This document shows positions 1 to 5,220 of a stretch of 5,896 nt of DNA, piece by piece. The stretch's first letter is position 1. Each line of letters begins with the position of its first letter. The notes under the pieces are model-generated. The model did no database searches. It worked only from the letters and a program-made list of their open reading frames with translations, and had not been told where the DNA came from. The stretch is from Candidatus Bathyarchaeota archaeon. Lineage in GTDB: Archaea > Thermoproteota > Bathyarchaeia > TCS64. The stretch is from positions 1 to 5,896 of the forward strand of contig JABXKY010000281.1 in NCBI GenBank assembly GCA_013619005.1. The letters run 5' to 3'. The translations under genes and the position numbers were made by a program.

Positions 1-1414
1 GTTTTAGGTAGTGGTTTTCTGGTATTCTGTTCCAGATTGCTTCAGTTGTTTTTTGGACTTGTTTTACTAGCTCTTCCTCATCAATAGTTAGTAGCTTACC
101 ATTTTCTACTATTATTTCCCCATTCACTATCACATATTCCACGTCAGCCCTTGAAGACGCATTGACTATATTCTTGACTGGGTCTCTGCATGGTACGTTG
201 TTGATTGTTTCCATATTGATTATTGTGAGATCAGCCAAACAACCTTTGGCGATTTTTCCGAGGTCCTCTCTACCTATAGCCTTTGCACCCCCAATGGTGG
301 CACTGTCGAATATCTCCTTTGCCGATCCACTGAAACACGACCAATCAGCCAATTTTGAAGTATAGGAAGCCATTCGCATCTCGTTCAACATATCTTGTGG
401 AGATGTGTCACAACCAATTGATACATTGATTCCATGAGCCAAATACTTGCTGTGGCTGTGCATCTTGTTTCCACGCTTAATGAAGACTAATGGATCATGA
501 CTCACAGTTGCACCTGACTTGGCTAATAATGCGTAGTCATCTGTCCCTTGAACGGGAGGATAAGCGAGTAAAGGATGTCCCGCCAAAGCCCAACCGTGAC
601 CGATAACAAGATCGCTCTTCAAAAGCCCAGTATGGTGTAAGAACTCAATTGGGGTTTTCTTGTACATTCTTATCATGTTCTGGAACTCTACAACCCACTG
701 ACCAGCATGAATGCTTACGGGACATTTTAACTCGTCAGCTTTTTCTCTAACAGCTTTTTGCAGTCCCTCAGATACTTGGTCAACAGTGCTGGGGTACAAT
801 GCACCGATGACCCTACTCTTTGCTTTTCCGTCATATTTCTTGATAAAATCTTCAGCCTTTTCTAGTTGTTTTAGTCCTTTTTCTGGGTCATCCCATACGG
901 TCATGAAATTGGCTTCTTGGTGTCTTACCCATCTTCCATCTGAGATACCTTCGCCTTCTACAGCCCTCATTCCTATTTCATCAATATACTTAACAGCAGT
1001 ATCAGCTCCGAGGGTTCCTACCATTCCTATTTCAAGCATTGTGGTGCAACCGCTTCTCAGAAGCTCTGCCATGCTATAGTTAGCAAAAACGTGATAATCC
1101 TCTGGTTTAATGCTCTTGCCTAGAGCTGATAGATTCTCTCCAAGGCTACTCATATAGAGGGACGGTGCTCCAGTATCATCAATGAAGCTCTTATCTTTTG
1201 GTGCTGATGAGGCGTGAGTGTGCGTGCATATGAAGCCTGCTGTAACCACATGAGTAGGGGCTTCAATCCATTGATCTACTTTCCCTGAATAATTTCTTCC
1301 CACATAATCTATTCTTTTACCTTCAATGACTACAACTCCATCTCTAAGAAGTCTATTTTCCTGACCATCGAAGGCGATAATCCACTTTGCTTTGATACCT
1401 ATAGACATGGTCAT
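1..1414 (-). CDS. ATZ/TRZ-type metal-dependent amidohydrolase, 3' end cut by window edge
   Basis: I translated this minus-strand frame by hand; it is open from the ATG at 1414 to base 1, giving about 471 residues without a stop. The left edge removes only the last few residues if the protein has the usual 450-490 length. It is an amidohydrolase-superfamily TIM barrel: an N-terminal beta-sandwich strand region (residues 1-58, with DGVVVIEGKRIDYVG), the metal pair H65-T-H67 after TAGFIC, metal H236 in IHAGQ, H273 in IGHGW and the catalytic D336 in IGCDTSPQDM, then a C-terminal sandwich (GCLADLTIIN, VEYVIVNGEIIVENGK). The family includes chlorohydrolases, SAH/MTA deaminases and guanine deaminase, all cytosolic. 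The usual HxxE glutamate is Q239, which argues against calling it a plain deaminase, so the substrate is unknown. ATGs at 1414 (MTMSIG) and 1408 (MSIG) are both possible. Codons end mostly in A or T, unlike the genes to the right, which suggests separate ancestry. Confidence 0.9.
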   Translation of the reverse strand, partial: MTMSIGIKAKWIIAFDGQENRLLRDGVVVIEGKRIDYVGRNYSGKVDQWIEAPTHVVTAGFICTHTHASSAPKDKSFIDDTGAPSLYMSSLGENLSALGKSIKPEDYHVFANYSMAELLRSGCTTMLEIGMVGTLGADTAVKYIDEIGMRAVEGEGISDGRWVRHQEANFMTVWDDPEKGLKQLEKAEDFIKKYDGKAKSRVIGALYPSTVDQVSEGLQKAVREKADELKCPVSIHAGQWVVEFQNMIRMYKKTPIEFLHHTGLLKSDLVIGHGWALAGHPLLAYPPVQGTDDYALLAKSGATVSHDPLVFIKRGNKMHSHSKYLAHGINVSIGCDTSPQDMLNEMRMASYTSKLADWSCFSGSAKEIFDSATIGGAKAIGREDLGKIAKGCLADLTIINMETINNVPCRDPVKNIVNASSRADVEYVIVNGEIIVENGKLLTIDEEELVKQVQKTTEAIWNRIPENHYLK

Positions 1415-1432
1415 TAATTGAACAATCGATGA

Positions 1433-1440
1433 TAAATAAA
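1433..1440 (-). promoter_or_regulatory. TATA-like box for the amidohydrolase gene
   Basis: On the minus strand this reads TTTATTTA. Its centre lies about 22 bases before the ATG at 1414 and about 28 bases before the ATG at 1408. Either fits a leaderless archaeal transcript that begins at or next to the start codon, and no ribosome binding site is visible between it and the ATGs. The spacing does not settle which ATG is used. Confidence 0.5.
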
Positions 1441-1490
1441 CTACCATGCCAATCACTAGTTGCTACGATAGGTAGTTCCTCTGCCCAGAA

Positions 1491-1498
1491 TCTTTTAA
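1491..1498 (+). promoter_or_regulatory. Orphan forward TATA-like box
   Basis: The forward strand reads CTTTTAAT followed by CC, close to the CTTTTTAATC box in front of the Lrp-type gene at 5221. If used, transcription would begin near 1519-1523, exactly where the structured repeats start, with no protein gene downstream in this direction before the opposing deaminase gene. It may be the promoter of a small non-coding RNA, or a chance AT-rich word; it could also be leftover sequence. Confidence 0.3.
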
Positions 1499-1518
1499 TC
1501 CAATACGCGCACGCACCA

Positions 1519-1555
1519 GGTAGCTGAGCTAGCTGGGTAGGTAGCTGGGTAGCTT
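1519..1555. repeat. Degenerate TAGCTGGG tandem repeat
   Basis: TAGCT occurs at 1521, 1530, 1542 and 1550, three times followed by GAG or GGG, giving irregular spacings of 9, 12 and 8 bases. The core AGCTAGCT at 1527-1534 is itself an 8-base palindrome, so the segment can fold in several registers. The copies are too short and uneven for a CRISPR array or a usual minisatellite. Confidence 0.6.
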
Positions 1556-1581
1556 AGACCCTGAGGGTCTGAGGCCCTCAG
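1556..1581. repeat. Two overlapping perfect inverted repeats
   Basis: AGACCCT (1556-1562) and AGGGTCT (1564-1570) form a 7-base stem around a single base. CTGAGGG (1561-1567) and CCCTCAG (1575-1581) form a second 7-base stem around a 7-base loop. The two share bases 1561-1567, so an RNA or single strand could hold only one at a time. A shorter CTGAG-GCC-CTCAG hairpin at 1569-1581 also exists. The 7-base loop resembles an anticodon loop in size, but its second base is C where tRNA needs U. Confidence 0.65.
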
Positions 1582-1670
1582 CACCTCGTCCAAGGTACAA
1601 TGGCAACATATACAGGGGTTTCCTGATCTATGAGCAGGTAAGCCTCAGCACAAGCAGCAAGCTCAAGGTA
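1576..1670. repeat. Imperfect direct duplication CCTCAGCAC ... CAAGGTA
   Basis: CCTCAGCAC at 1576-1584 is followed by CAAGGTA at 1591-1597. The same two words recur in the same order at 1643-1651 and 1664-1670. The spacer between them is 6 bases in the first copy and 12 in the second. Two words repeated in order are hard to explain by chance and point to an old local duplication or to paired sites for one protein. Confidence 0.55.
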
Positions 1671-1748
1671 AGCCCAAGGGGGTAAGAAATAGGTAAGCAT
1701 TATCTATAGTAACGACTGGTGACGTTGCACAATTGTCTAATAGACTCC

Positions 1749-1753
1749 AAAAA
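1749..1753 (-). terminator. Possible oligo-T terminator of the adenosine deaminase gene
   Basis: On the minus strand, about 50 bases past the deaminase stop codon, the sequence reads CTCTATTTTTGG. Archaeal RNA polymerase often stops at such T runs without a hairpin. A 5+1+5 inverted repeat lies just beyond it (1735-1745). The run has only five Ts, so support is weak. Confidence 0.3.
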
Positions 1754-1772
1754 TAGAGGGGGTTGGTTTATG

Positions 1773-1784
1773 GTTTCTAGAAAC
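1773..1784. repeat. Perfect 12-base palindrome next to a (CG)5 run
   Basis: GTTTCTAGAAAC at 1773-1784 is fully self-complementary. A half-site-like GAGAAAC follows at 1785-1791, then five CG dinucleotides at 1791-1800, and the palindrome GTAGCTAC at 1800-1807 that includes the deaminase stop codon. A 12-base palindrome is a plausible dimeric protein site; alternating CG is the classic sequence able to adopt Z-DNA. No function is shown by position alone. Confidence 0.55.
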
Positions 1785-1803
1785 GAGAAACGCGCGCGCG
1801 TAG

Positions 1804-2826
1804 CTACTCCATTAACTCTCCTATCTTCTCGTATCTGTCCCAGAACTCAGCTATTTGGATCCTCTTTTTCTCCTCGGGGAGGAACGATGTCCTGATGCTG
1901 TTGAGACTGATATCAAAAAGCTCCGCAATGGTGAAGCCGTGGGCCTCGTGGAGTGTCATGTACTCGTTGTTCATGTCGGTGCCGAACAAGGTGGGGTCGT
2001 CGCTGTTGACGCTGATGCTGACCCCTTGATCGTAGTATTTTCTGACGGGGTGGTCCTTGATGTCATTGCAGACTCCTGTCCTGACGTTGCTCACAGGACA
2101 CGTCTCCACCGTTACTCCTCTTTTCTTGAGCAGGGCGATCGCGTCTGGGCTTTGTTGAGCCGTCAAGCCGTGGCCGATTCGCTCAACCCCGAGGCACTCA
2201 ACGGCGTCGACGACGCTCTCCCATCCAAGCGCCTCACCTGCATGAGCCACGAGCCTCAGACCCATCCCCCTCGCCCGGTCGTAGACGGGCTTGAACTGCG
2301 CCGGTGGGTAAGCGTGCTCGCTTCCACCTATCTCTATGCCCACTACCCCCTCGGGGTGTTCCTGGATCTGGTCGAGGACCTCCATCTGGTAATCTGGGCC
2401 GTAATCCCTGATGAGGTCCACGCGGGTGCTGCATGTTACGCCGAACTCCCGCTGTGCCTTGCCTATCCCCCTGTTGAGGGCGTCCATCATCAACGCAAAA
2501 TCCATGTCCGCGTTTTTCATCCTCTGGGGGGCCGAGAAAATGATCTCCGAGTGCAACACGTTCTGGCTCGCCTGGTCCTCCAGCGTCTCGTACGCGATCC
2601 TCTCAAACATAGATTCCTTGGTGATGTAGGCCATGCAGGTGCCGAAGACCTTCAGGAAGTGGGGAAAATCATTGAACTTGAAAAAATCCCTCACCTCATC
2701 AACGGAATCCCATTGGCTTCCGAGGCCGCTCTCATCCGCCACCCATAGAAGGGTCTCCGGCCGGATGCTGCCCACGAGGTGTATGTGGTGCTCCGCCTTG
2801 GGGAGGCTGTTTATGATGGAGTACAT
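1804..2826 (-). CDS. Adenosine deaminase family protein
   Basis: This 340-residue cytosolic enzyme belongs to the adenosine/AMP deaminase branch of the amidohydrolase superfamily, which hydrolyses the 6-amino group of adenine nucleosides or related compounds to release ammonia. The length is normal. Zinc ligands and catalytic residues are all visible: H14 and H16 in AEHHIHLVGS, H195 and E198 in VAHAGE, H219 in RIGHG, and D276-D277 in SVNSDDPTLFGTD. The VVGIEIGGSE strand (161-170) matches the family's VVGIDLAGDE. Two positions differ from typical adenosine deaminase: HLDG is HLVG (V18), where the aspartate contacts the ribose 5'-hydroxyl in the mouse enzyme, and the ExR of the family's second block reads SEIIFSAP. 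The true substrate may therefore be adenosine, a 5'-modified adenosine such as methylthioadenosine or aminodeoxyfutalosine, or adenine. The start is supported by a TATA box about 27 bases upstream. It is divergent from the phosphodiesterase gene. Confidence 0.93.
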   Translation of the reverse strand: MYSIINSLPKAEHHIHLVGSIRPETLLWVADESGLGSQWDSVDEVRDFFKFNDFPHFLKVFGTCMAYITKESMFERIAYETLEDQASQNVLHSEIIFSAPQRMKNADMDFALMMDALNRGIGKAQREFGVTCSTRVDLIRDYGPDYQMEVLDQIQEHPEGVVGIEIGGSEHAYPPAQFKPVYDRARGMGLRLVAHAGEALGWESVVDAVECLGVERIGHGLTAQQSPDAIALLKKRGVTVETCPVSNVRTGVCNDIKDHPVRKYYDQGVSISVNSDDPTLFGTDMNNEYMTLHEAHGFTIAELFDISLNSIRTSFLPEEKKRIQIAEFWDRYEKIGELME

Positions 2827-2848
2827 TTACCCTTTTTTGCTGGCTGGG

Positions 2849-2856
2849 ATATTAAG
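2849..2856 (-). promoter_or_regulatory. TATA-like box for the adenosine deaminase gene
   Basis: The minus strand reads CTTAATAT, centred about 26 bases before the ATG at 2826. This is the distance expected between an archaeal TATA box and the transcription start, so the mRNA should begin at or next to the start codon and lack a leader. Confidence 0.6.
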
Positions 2857-2876
2857 TCTTATTCAAGTCATCCCCC

Positions 2877-2889
2877 CTCACGCCGTGAG
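2877..2889. promoter_or_regulatory. Inverted repeat CTCACG-C-CGTGAG, candidate operator
   Basis: A perfect 6+1+6 inverted repeat lies in the 93-base gap between the divergent deaminase and phosphodiesterase genes. It ends three bases before the phosphodiesterase TTTAAA box, over the position where TFB would contact a BRE, and about 20 bases behind the deaminase TATA box. A dimeric regulator bound here could block or help the forward promoter and act as an upstream site for the reverse one. No regulator is identified. Confidence 0.4.
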
Positions 2890-2891
2890 CC

Positions 2892-2899
2892 CTTTAAAC
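2892..2899 (+). promoter_or_regulatory. TATA-like box for the phosphodiesterase gene
   Basis: CTTTAAAC with a TTTAAA core is centred about 24 bases before the ATG at 2920. It indicates a leaderless transcript and is a main reason for choosing that ATG over the in-frame ATG at 2779, which would lie upstream of this promoter. Confidence 0.6.
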
Positions 2900-2919
2900 C
2901 CGCAGTCCCCCTTTCCTCC

Positions 2920-3588
2920 ATGGTTCTGAGAATCGGCCACAGGGGCGCCGCGGGTCACGAGCCCGAGAACACTCTGCTATCACTGAACAAGGCCGTGGAG
3001 TTGGGATGCGACATGACCGAGATCGATGTACACGTCTGTGCCTCCGGTGAGGTGGTGGTCATCCACGACGAGGAAGTTTACAGGACCACAAATGGAACTG
3101 GTTTTGTCTCCCAGATGTCACTTGACGCACTGAAAGCCCTCGATGCAGGGAAAGGCGAGTCCATACCCACCCTTGAAGAAGTGCTCTCAGCCCTCAAGGG
3201 GAGGATACAGCTGAACATCGAGTTAAAGGGCGAGGGAACCCCCGTCCCGGTGCATAAAATCGTGGAGAACTCAGGATGGAGCCCAGATGAACTGGTTCTC
3301 ACATCATTCAACTGGAACTTGCTAGATGAGTACCGAGAACTGGACCCAGAGGCAAGGCTCGGGCCACTGGCACATGTAAACGCTTTCCATGCCGCACGGT
3401 ATGCCTCAAAGATTGACGCCTACTGTGTCAACCCCCTCCACCATCTATGCAGGAAGACTTTCGTCACAAAGACCCACAAGAAGGGCTTGAAGATCTTTCC
3501 ATGGACAGTGAACGAGCCCGATGACATCGAGAAGATGAAAGATGTTGGTGTGGACGGGATCATCAGCGATTTCCCTGACCTGATTTAA
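2920..3588 (+). CDS. Glycerophosphodiester phosphodiesterase
   Basis: The product is 222 residues, the short single-domain form of the GDPD family, which hydrolyses glycerophosphodiesters (deacylated phospholipid headgroups) to sn-glycerol phosphate and an alcohol. Family signatures appear in order: GHRGAAGHEPENT (residues 6-18) with H7 and R8, metal residues E34 and D36 in TEIDVHV, the catalytic H49 with D50 in VVVIHDE, SIPTLEEVL (81-89), E101 and K103 in NIELKG, and the closing FPWTVNEPDDI and GVDGIISDFP (193-219). No signal peptide or membrane segment is present, so it should act in the cytosol. The frame extends 47 codons further upstream, but that part overlaps the divergent deaminase and its promoter. 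In archaea the substrate could be glycerol-1-phosphate derived from ether lipid headgroups; this is inference. Confidence 0.95.
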   Translation: MVLRIGHRGAAGHEPENTLLSLNKAVELGCDMTEIDVHVCASGEVVVIHDEEVYRTTNGTGFVSQMSLDALKALDAGKGESIPTLEEVLSALKGRIQLNIELKGEGTPVPVHKIVENSGWSPDELVLTSFNWNLLDEYRELDPEARLGPLAHVNAFHAARYASKIDAYCVNPLHHLCRKTFVTKTHKKGLKIFPWTVNEPDDIEKMKDVGVDGIISDFPDLI

Positions 3589-3611
3589 CCAATTCGGGTT
3601 TCATCAAGTAT

Positions 3612-3620
3612 GTTTTTTAT
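3612..3620 (+). promoter_or_regulatory. TATA-like box for the unrecognised gene, doubling as a T-run after the phosphodiesterase
   Basis: GTTTTTTAT ends 37 bases before the ATG at 3657, so transcription would start near 3642 and leave a leader of about 15 bases. This is the one gene in the window whose promoter position predicts a leader. A GTGA word at 3647-3650, six bases before the ATG, could pair with the 3' end of 16S rRNA. The same six Ts lie 25 bases after the phosphodiesterase stop and may end that transcript. Confidence 0.45.
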
Positions 3621-3656
3621 CCTACCCCTACGAACAGATGACCATAGTGAAATAAC

Positions 3657-4346
3657 ATGGTTCTACCAGTCAAAATATTCGAGATAAGGAGCCTTGAGGG
3701 AAACCCCATGGAGAGCCTCACCGGTTGGAGGGAGGTGGAGCAGGTGGAGGGCGAGGATGACCTGTCCCTCGTCACCGAGGTCCTGGAGATGGAGGAAAAC
3801 GAGGGCGTCATAACGGGCATCTTCGCCAAGGACTTTTACAGGGAGCACACCTACCGGCGGAAGGTCATGGCCAGCCCCCAGACAGAGGAGGCCATCTTCT
3901 GGATATTAAAGCACGGCGAGAGAACTTTCCTGGGGGTGATGGCGCCCAGCGTCGCTAGGGGCGTCAAGAAACTGCTGAGCAACCACGTCGCAGTGGCCCT
4001 CGGGAGCATCCTCAACGCCGATGTGCGTGAGGCGAGGATCACCGCCGAGACCCTCCAGAGGCTCCACGAGAGCAACCCCCAGGCGACAAACCTCATCTGG
4101 TTCGACAACATGGACCTGCCAGGCGTGAACAAGATATGTCTCGCCGGTCAGGGACTCGCGGACACTGGCATGTACAAGGAGTACATCGACCATGGCTTGA
4201 TCTGGTACGTGGTGTTCACGAGCCAGCCCAAAGGATACACTGTGGGTATCACGAGGAGCATCACCATCACCAACTTCAGCAAGTGCACCGTCGAAGAGTT
4301 CATAGAGTTCGTCAGGGACGATATACTGAAGCTGGTCGAAGCCTAA
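3657..4346 (+). CDS. Conserved-looking hypothetical protein, 229 residues
   Basis: I do not recognise this family. The frame is very likely real: it uses AGG arginine codons and G/C-ending codons like the flanking genes, has a promoter in front, and ends 31 bases before the next gene. The product is soluble with no signal peptide or membrane segment. A strongly acidic stretch (residues 26-50, rich in E and D) is followed by a predicted alpha/beta part: AIFWILKHGERTFLGVMAP (79-97), a helix with VARGVKKLLSNH (99-110), NLIWFDNMDLPGVNKICLAG (145-164), IDHGLIWYVVFTSQPKGYTV (177-196), and a closing helix VEEFIEFVRDDILKLVEA (212-229). The most distinctive motif is WFDNMDLPGVNK. An internal ATG at 3708 is possible, but the upstream one gives a sensible first strand. 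The neighbour relationship suggests co-transcription with the sugar isomerase-like gene. Confidence 0.8.
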   Translation: MVLPVKIFEIRSLEGNPMESLTGWREVEQVEGEDDLSLVTEVLEMEENEGVITGIFAKDFYREHTYRRKVMASPQTEEAIFWILKHGERTFLGVMAPSVARGVKKLLSNHVAVALGSILNADVREARITAETLQRLHESNPQATNLIWFDNMDLPGVNKICLAGQGLADTGMYKEYIDHGLIWYVVFTSQPKGYTVGITRSITITNFSKCTVEEFIEFVRDDILKLVEA

Positions 4347-4348
4347 CC

Positions 4349-4363
4349 TTTTTCCCTTCTTTC
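4349..4363 (+). terminator. Pyrimidine tract with T5, possible weak terminator
   Basis: The short gap after the unrecognised gene is almost purely pyrimidine on the forward strand, beginning with five Ts at 4349-4353. Such tracts can stop archaeal polymerase. The T5 also sits about 27 bases before the ATG at 4378, where a TATA box would be expected, but it has no A, so a promoter is doubtful. Read-through from the upstream gene remains possible. Confidence 0.25.
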
Positions 4364-4377
4364 CTCAACTCTACCCT

Positions 4378-5172
4378 ATGAGGCTCAGCGTCACCACTGA
4401 CATGTTCAACTACTCGTTCAACCCGGGGCTGGACGAGAAGCTCTCCCTGTTCAAAGGACACGGGTTTGATTACATCCACTGGTGTGACAACTGGAACGAC
4501 GACGTCATTTACACGGGAGACCAGATGCGAGAATACGCGAAAGCGGTTTCAGACCATGGAATCACTTGTCTAGATGTCCATGGCACTGCCACCCATGAGT
4601 ACAGCATTGACGCCCTCGATGATGCCGGGCAAAGGGGCTTCATCAAGCTCCTTGAGAACAGGGTACGTTTCTGCAGCGAGGTTGGTGGTGACGCCGTCGT
4701 GGTGCACCCCCTGAGGGTCTATGGGCCCAACCTTGAGAAACGGGTTCACAGGTCAAAGAAGGCGCTTGAGTCTGTGCGGGGTCTCTGTCTGGACCTCGGA
4801 GTAACTCTGGCCATCGAGAACTGCAGTAGAGACGACCACCACATCCTTGAGGACTATTTCAGCCTCTACGAGCCAGGGTTCATGGGGTTCTGCTACGACT
4901 CGGGCCACGCAAACATTCATGGAAACTTAGACTACCTCATGGGGTTCGGGGACAGGCTATTGGTGACCCACCTTCACGACAACAATGCCACAGGTGACGA
5001 CCACCAGTACCCCGGATGGGGAAATATTGACTGGGAACAAGTCTCGGGTTGGCTCAAGGAACTGGACTACGACAAACCGTGGAACCTGGAGGTGACCCAC
5101 AACCCTGGACACTTCAAGGGCACCATGGATGAGTTCCTTGAGAAGACCAAAAAGTCATCCCGCCTATTCTAG
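4378..5172 (+). CDS. Sugar phosphate isomerase/epimerase-like TIM barrel protein
   Basis: This 264-residue protein belongs to the xylose-isomerase-like / AP endonuclease 2 TIM barrel superfamily, whose soluble members isomerise or epimerise sugars and inositols with a divalent metal. Likely metal ligands fit the family order of Glu-Asp-His-Glu: E147 in LAIENC, D174 with H177 in CYDSGHANIHG, H200 in THLHDNN, and E238 in WNLEVTH. Other barrel-face histidines are H68 in LDVHGTATHEY and H110 in VVVHPLRVYGP. The PGWGNIDWEQV segment (212-222) is the usual GDGxIDW-like loop that precedes the last helices. The length is normal and complete. AP endonuclease activity is unlikely because the extra histidine set of endonuclease IV is not evident. 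No Shine-Dalgarno sequence is visible in the 31-base pyrimidine-rich gap before it. The exact substrate cannot be told. Confidence 0.9.
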   Translation: MRLSVTTDMFNYSFNPGLDEKLSLFKGHGFDYIHWCDNWNDDVIYTGDQMREYAKAVSDHGITCLDVHGTATHEYSIDALDDAGQRGFIKLLENRVRFCSEVGGDAVVVHPLRVYGPNLEKRVHRSKKALESVRGLCLDLGVTLAIENCSRDDHHILEDYFSLYEPGFMGFCYDSGHANIHGNLDYLMGFGDRLLVTHLHDNNATGDDHQYPGWGNIDWEQVSGWLKELDYDKPWNLEVTHNPGHFKGTMDEFLEKTKKSSRLF

Positions 5173-5189
5173 CCCACGTTTTCCGCACC

Positions 5190-5197
5190 TTTTTAAT
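5190..5197 (+). promoter_or_regulatory. TATA-like box for the Lrp/AsnC gene
   Basis: TTTTTAAT is centred about 27 bases before the ATG at 5221, predicting a leaderless mRNA. A CACGTTTT word lies just upstream at 5175-5182 and recurs at the promoter of the next gene. Confidence 0.6.
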
Positions 5198-5220
5198 CAA
5201 ACCACTGCGATTTCCATAGT

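Larger units (their letters stand above)
1415..1803. other. 389-base gene-free stretch rich in short repeats
   Basis: No convincing protein gene lies here on either strand; the forward ATGs at 1446 and 1600 open frames of fewer than ten codons. The stretch separates two minus-strand genes of different base composition. It contains TAGCT repeated four times (1521, 1530, 1542, 1550), two overlapping perfect inverted repeats (1556-1581), a partly duplicated module (CCTCAGCAC then CAAGGTA, at 1576-1597 and 1643-1670), four GGTAAG words (1637-1697), the short inverted repeat GTCTA-A-TAGAC (1735-1745), a perfect 12-base palindrome (1773-1784) and a (CG)5 run (1791-1800). I looked for a tRNA (no T-arm consensus) and for conserved SRP RNA and RNase P RNA motifs, and found none. 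Confidence 0.7.

Noticed and set aside
711..1079. Forward 122-codon open frame within the amidohydrolase region
   Set aside because: It is a shadow of the minus-strand amidohydrolase, whose motifs span the whole interval; the forward product is low-complexity and serine-rich.
1519..1600. Possible tRNA, from the D-arm-like AGCTGGGTAGCT and a 7-base hairpin loop
   Set aside because: The loop lacks U33, no T-arm consensus follows, and no acceptor stem could be paired.
1519..1698. CRISPR array
   Set aside because: Repeated words are only 5-9 bases long with uneven spacing; there are no 24-37 base repeats or uniform spacers, and no cas genes in the window.
1855..2748. Long 297-codon forward open frame opposite the adenosine deaminase gene
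   Set aside because: It is antisense to a gene with all family motifs. High-GC third positions in the real gene leave the opposite strand free of stops, and the product has no recognisable domain.
2779..2919. Upstream extension of the phosphodiesterase frame by 47 codons
   Set aside because: It overlaps the divergent deaminase start, lies before the TTTAAA promoter, and adds no family sequence; GDPD proteins normally begin just before the GHRG motif.
3638..3655. Five-codon upstream open frame (MTIVK) before the unrecognised gene
   Set aside because: The TATA-like element at 3612-3620 predicts a transcript start near 3642, after this ATG, so it would probably not be in the mRNA.
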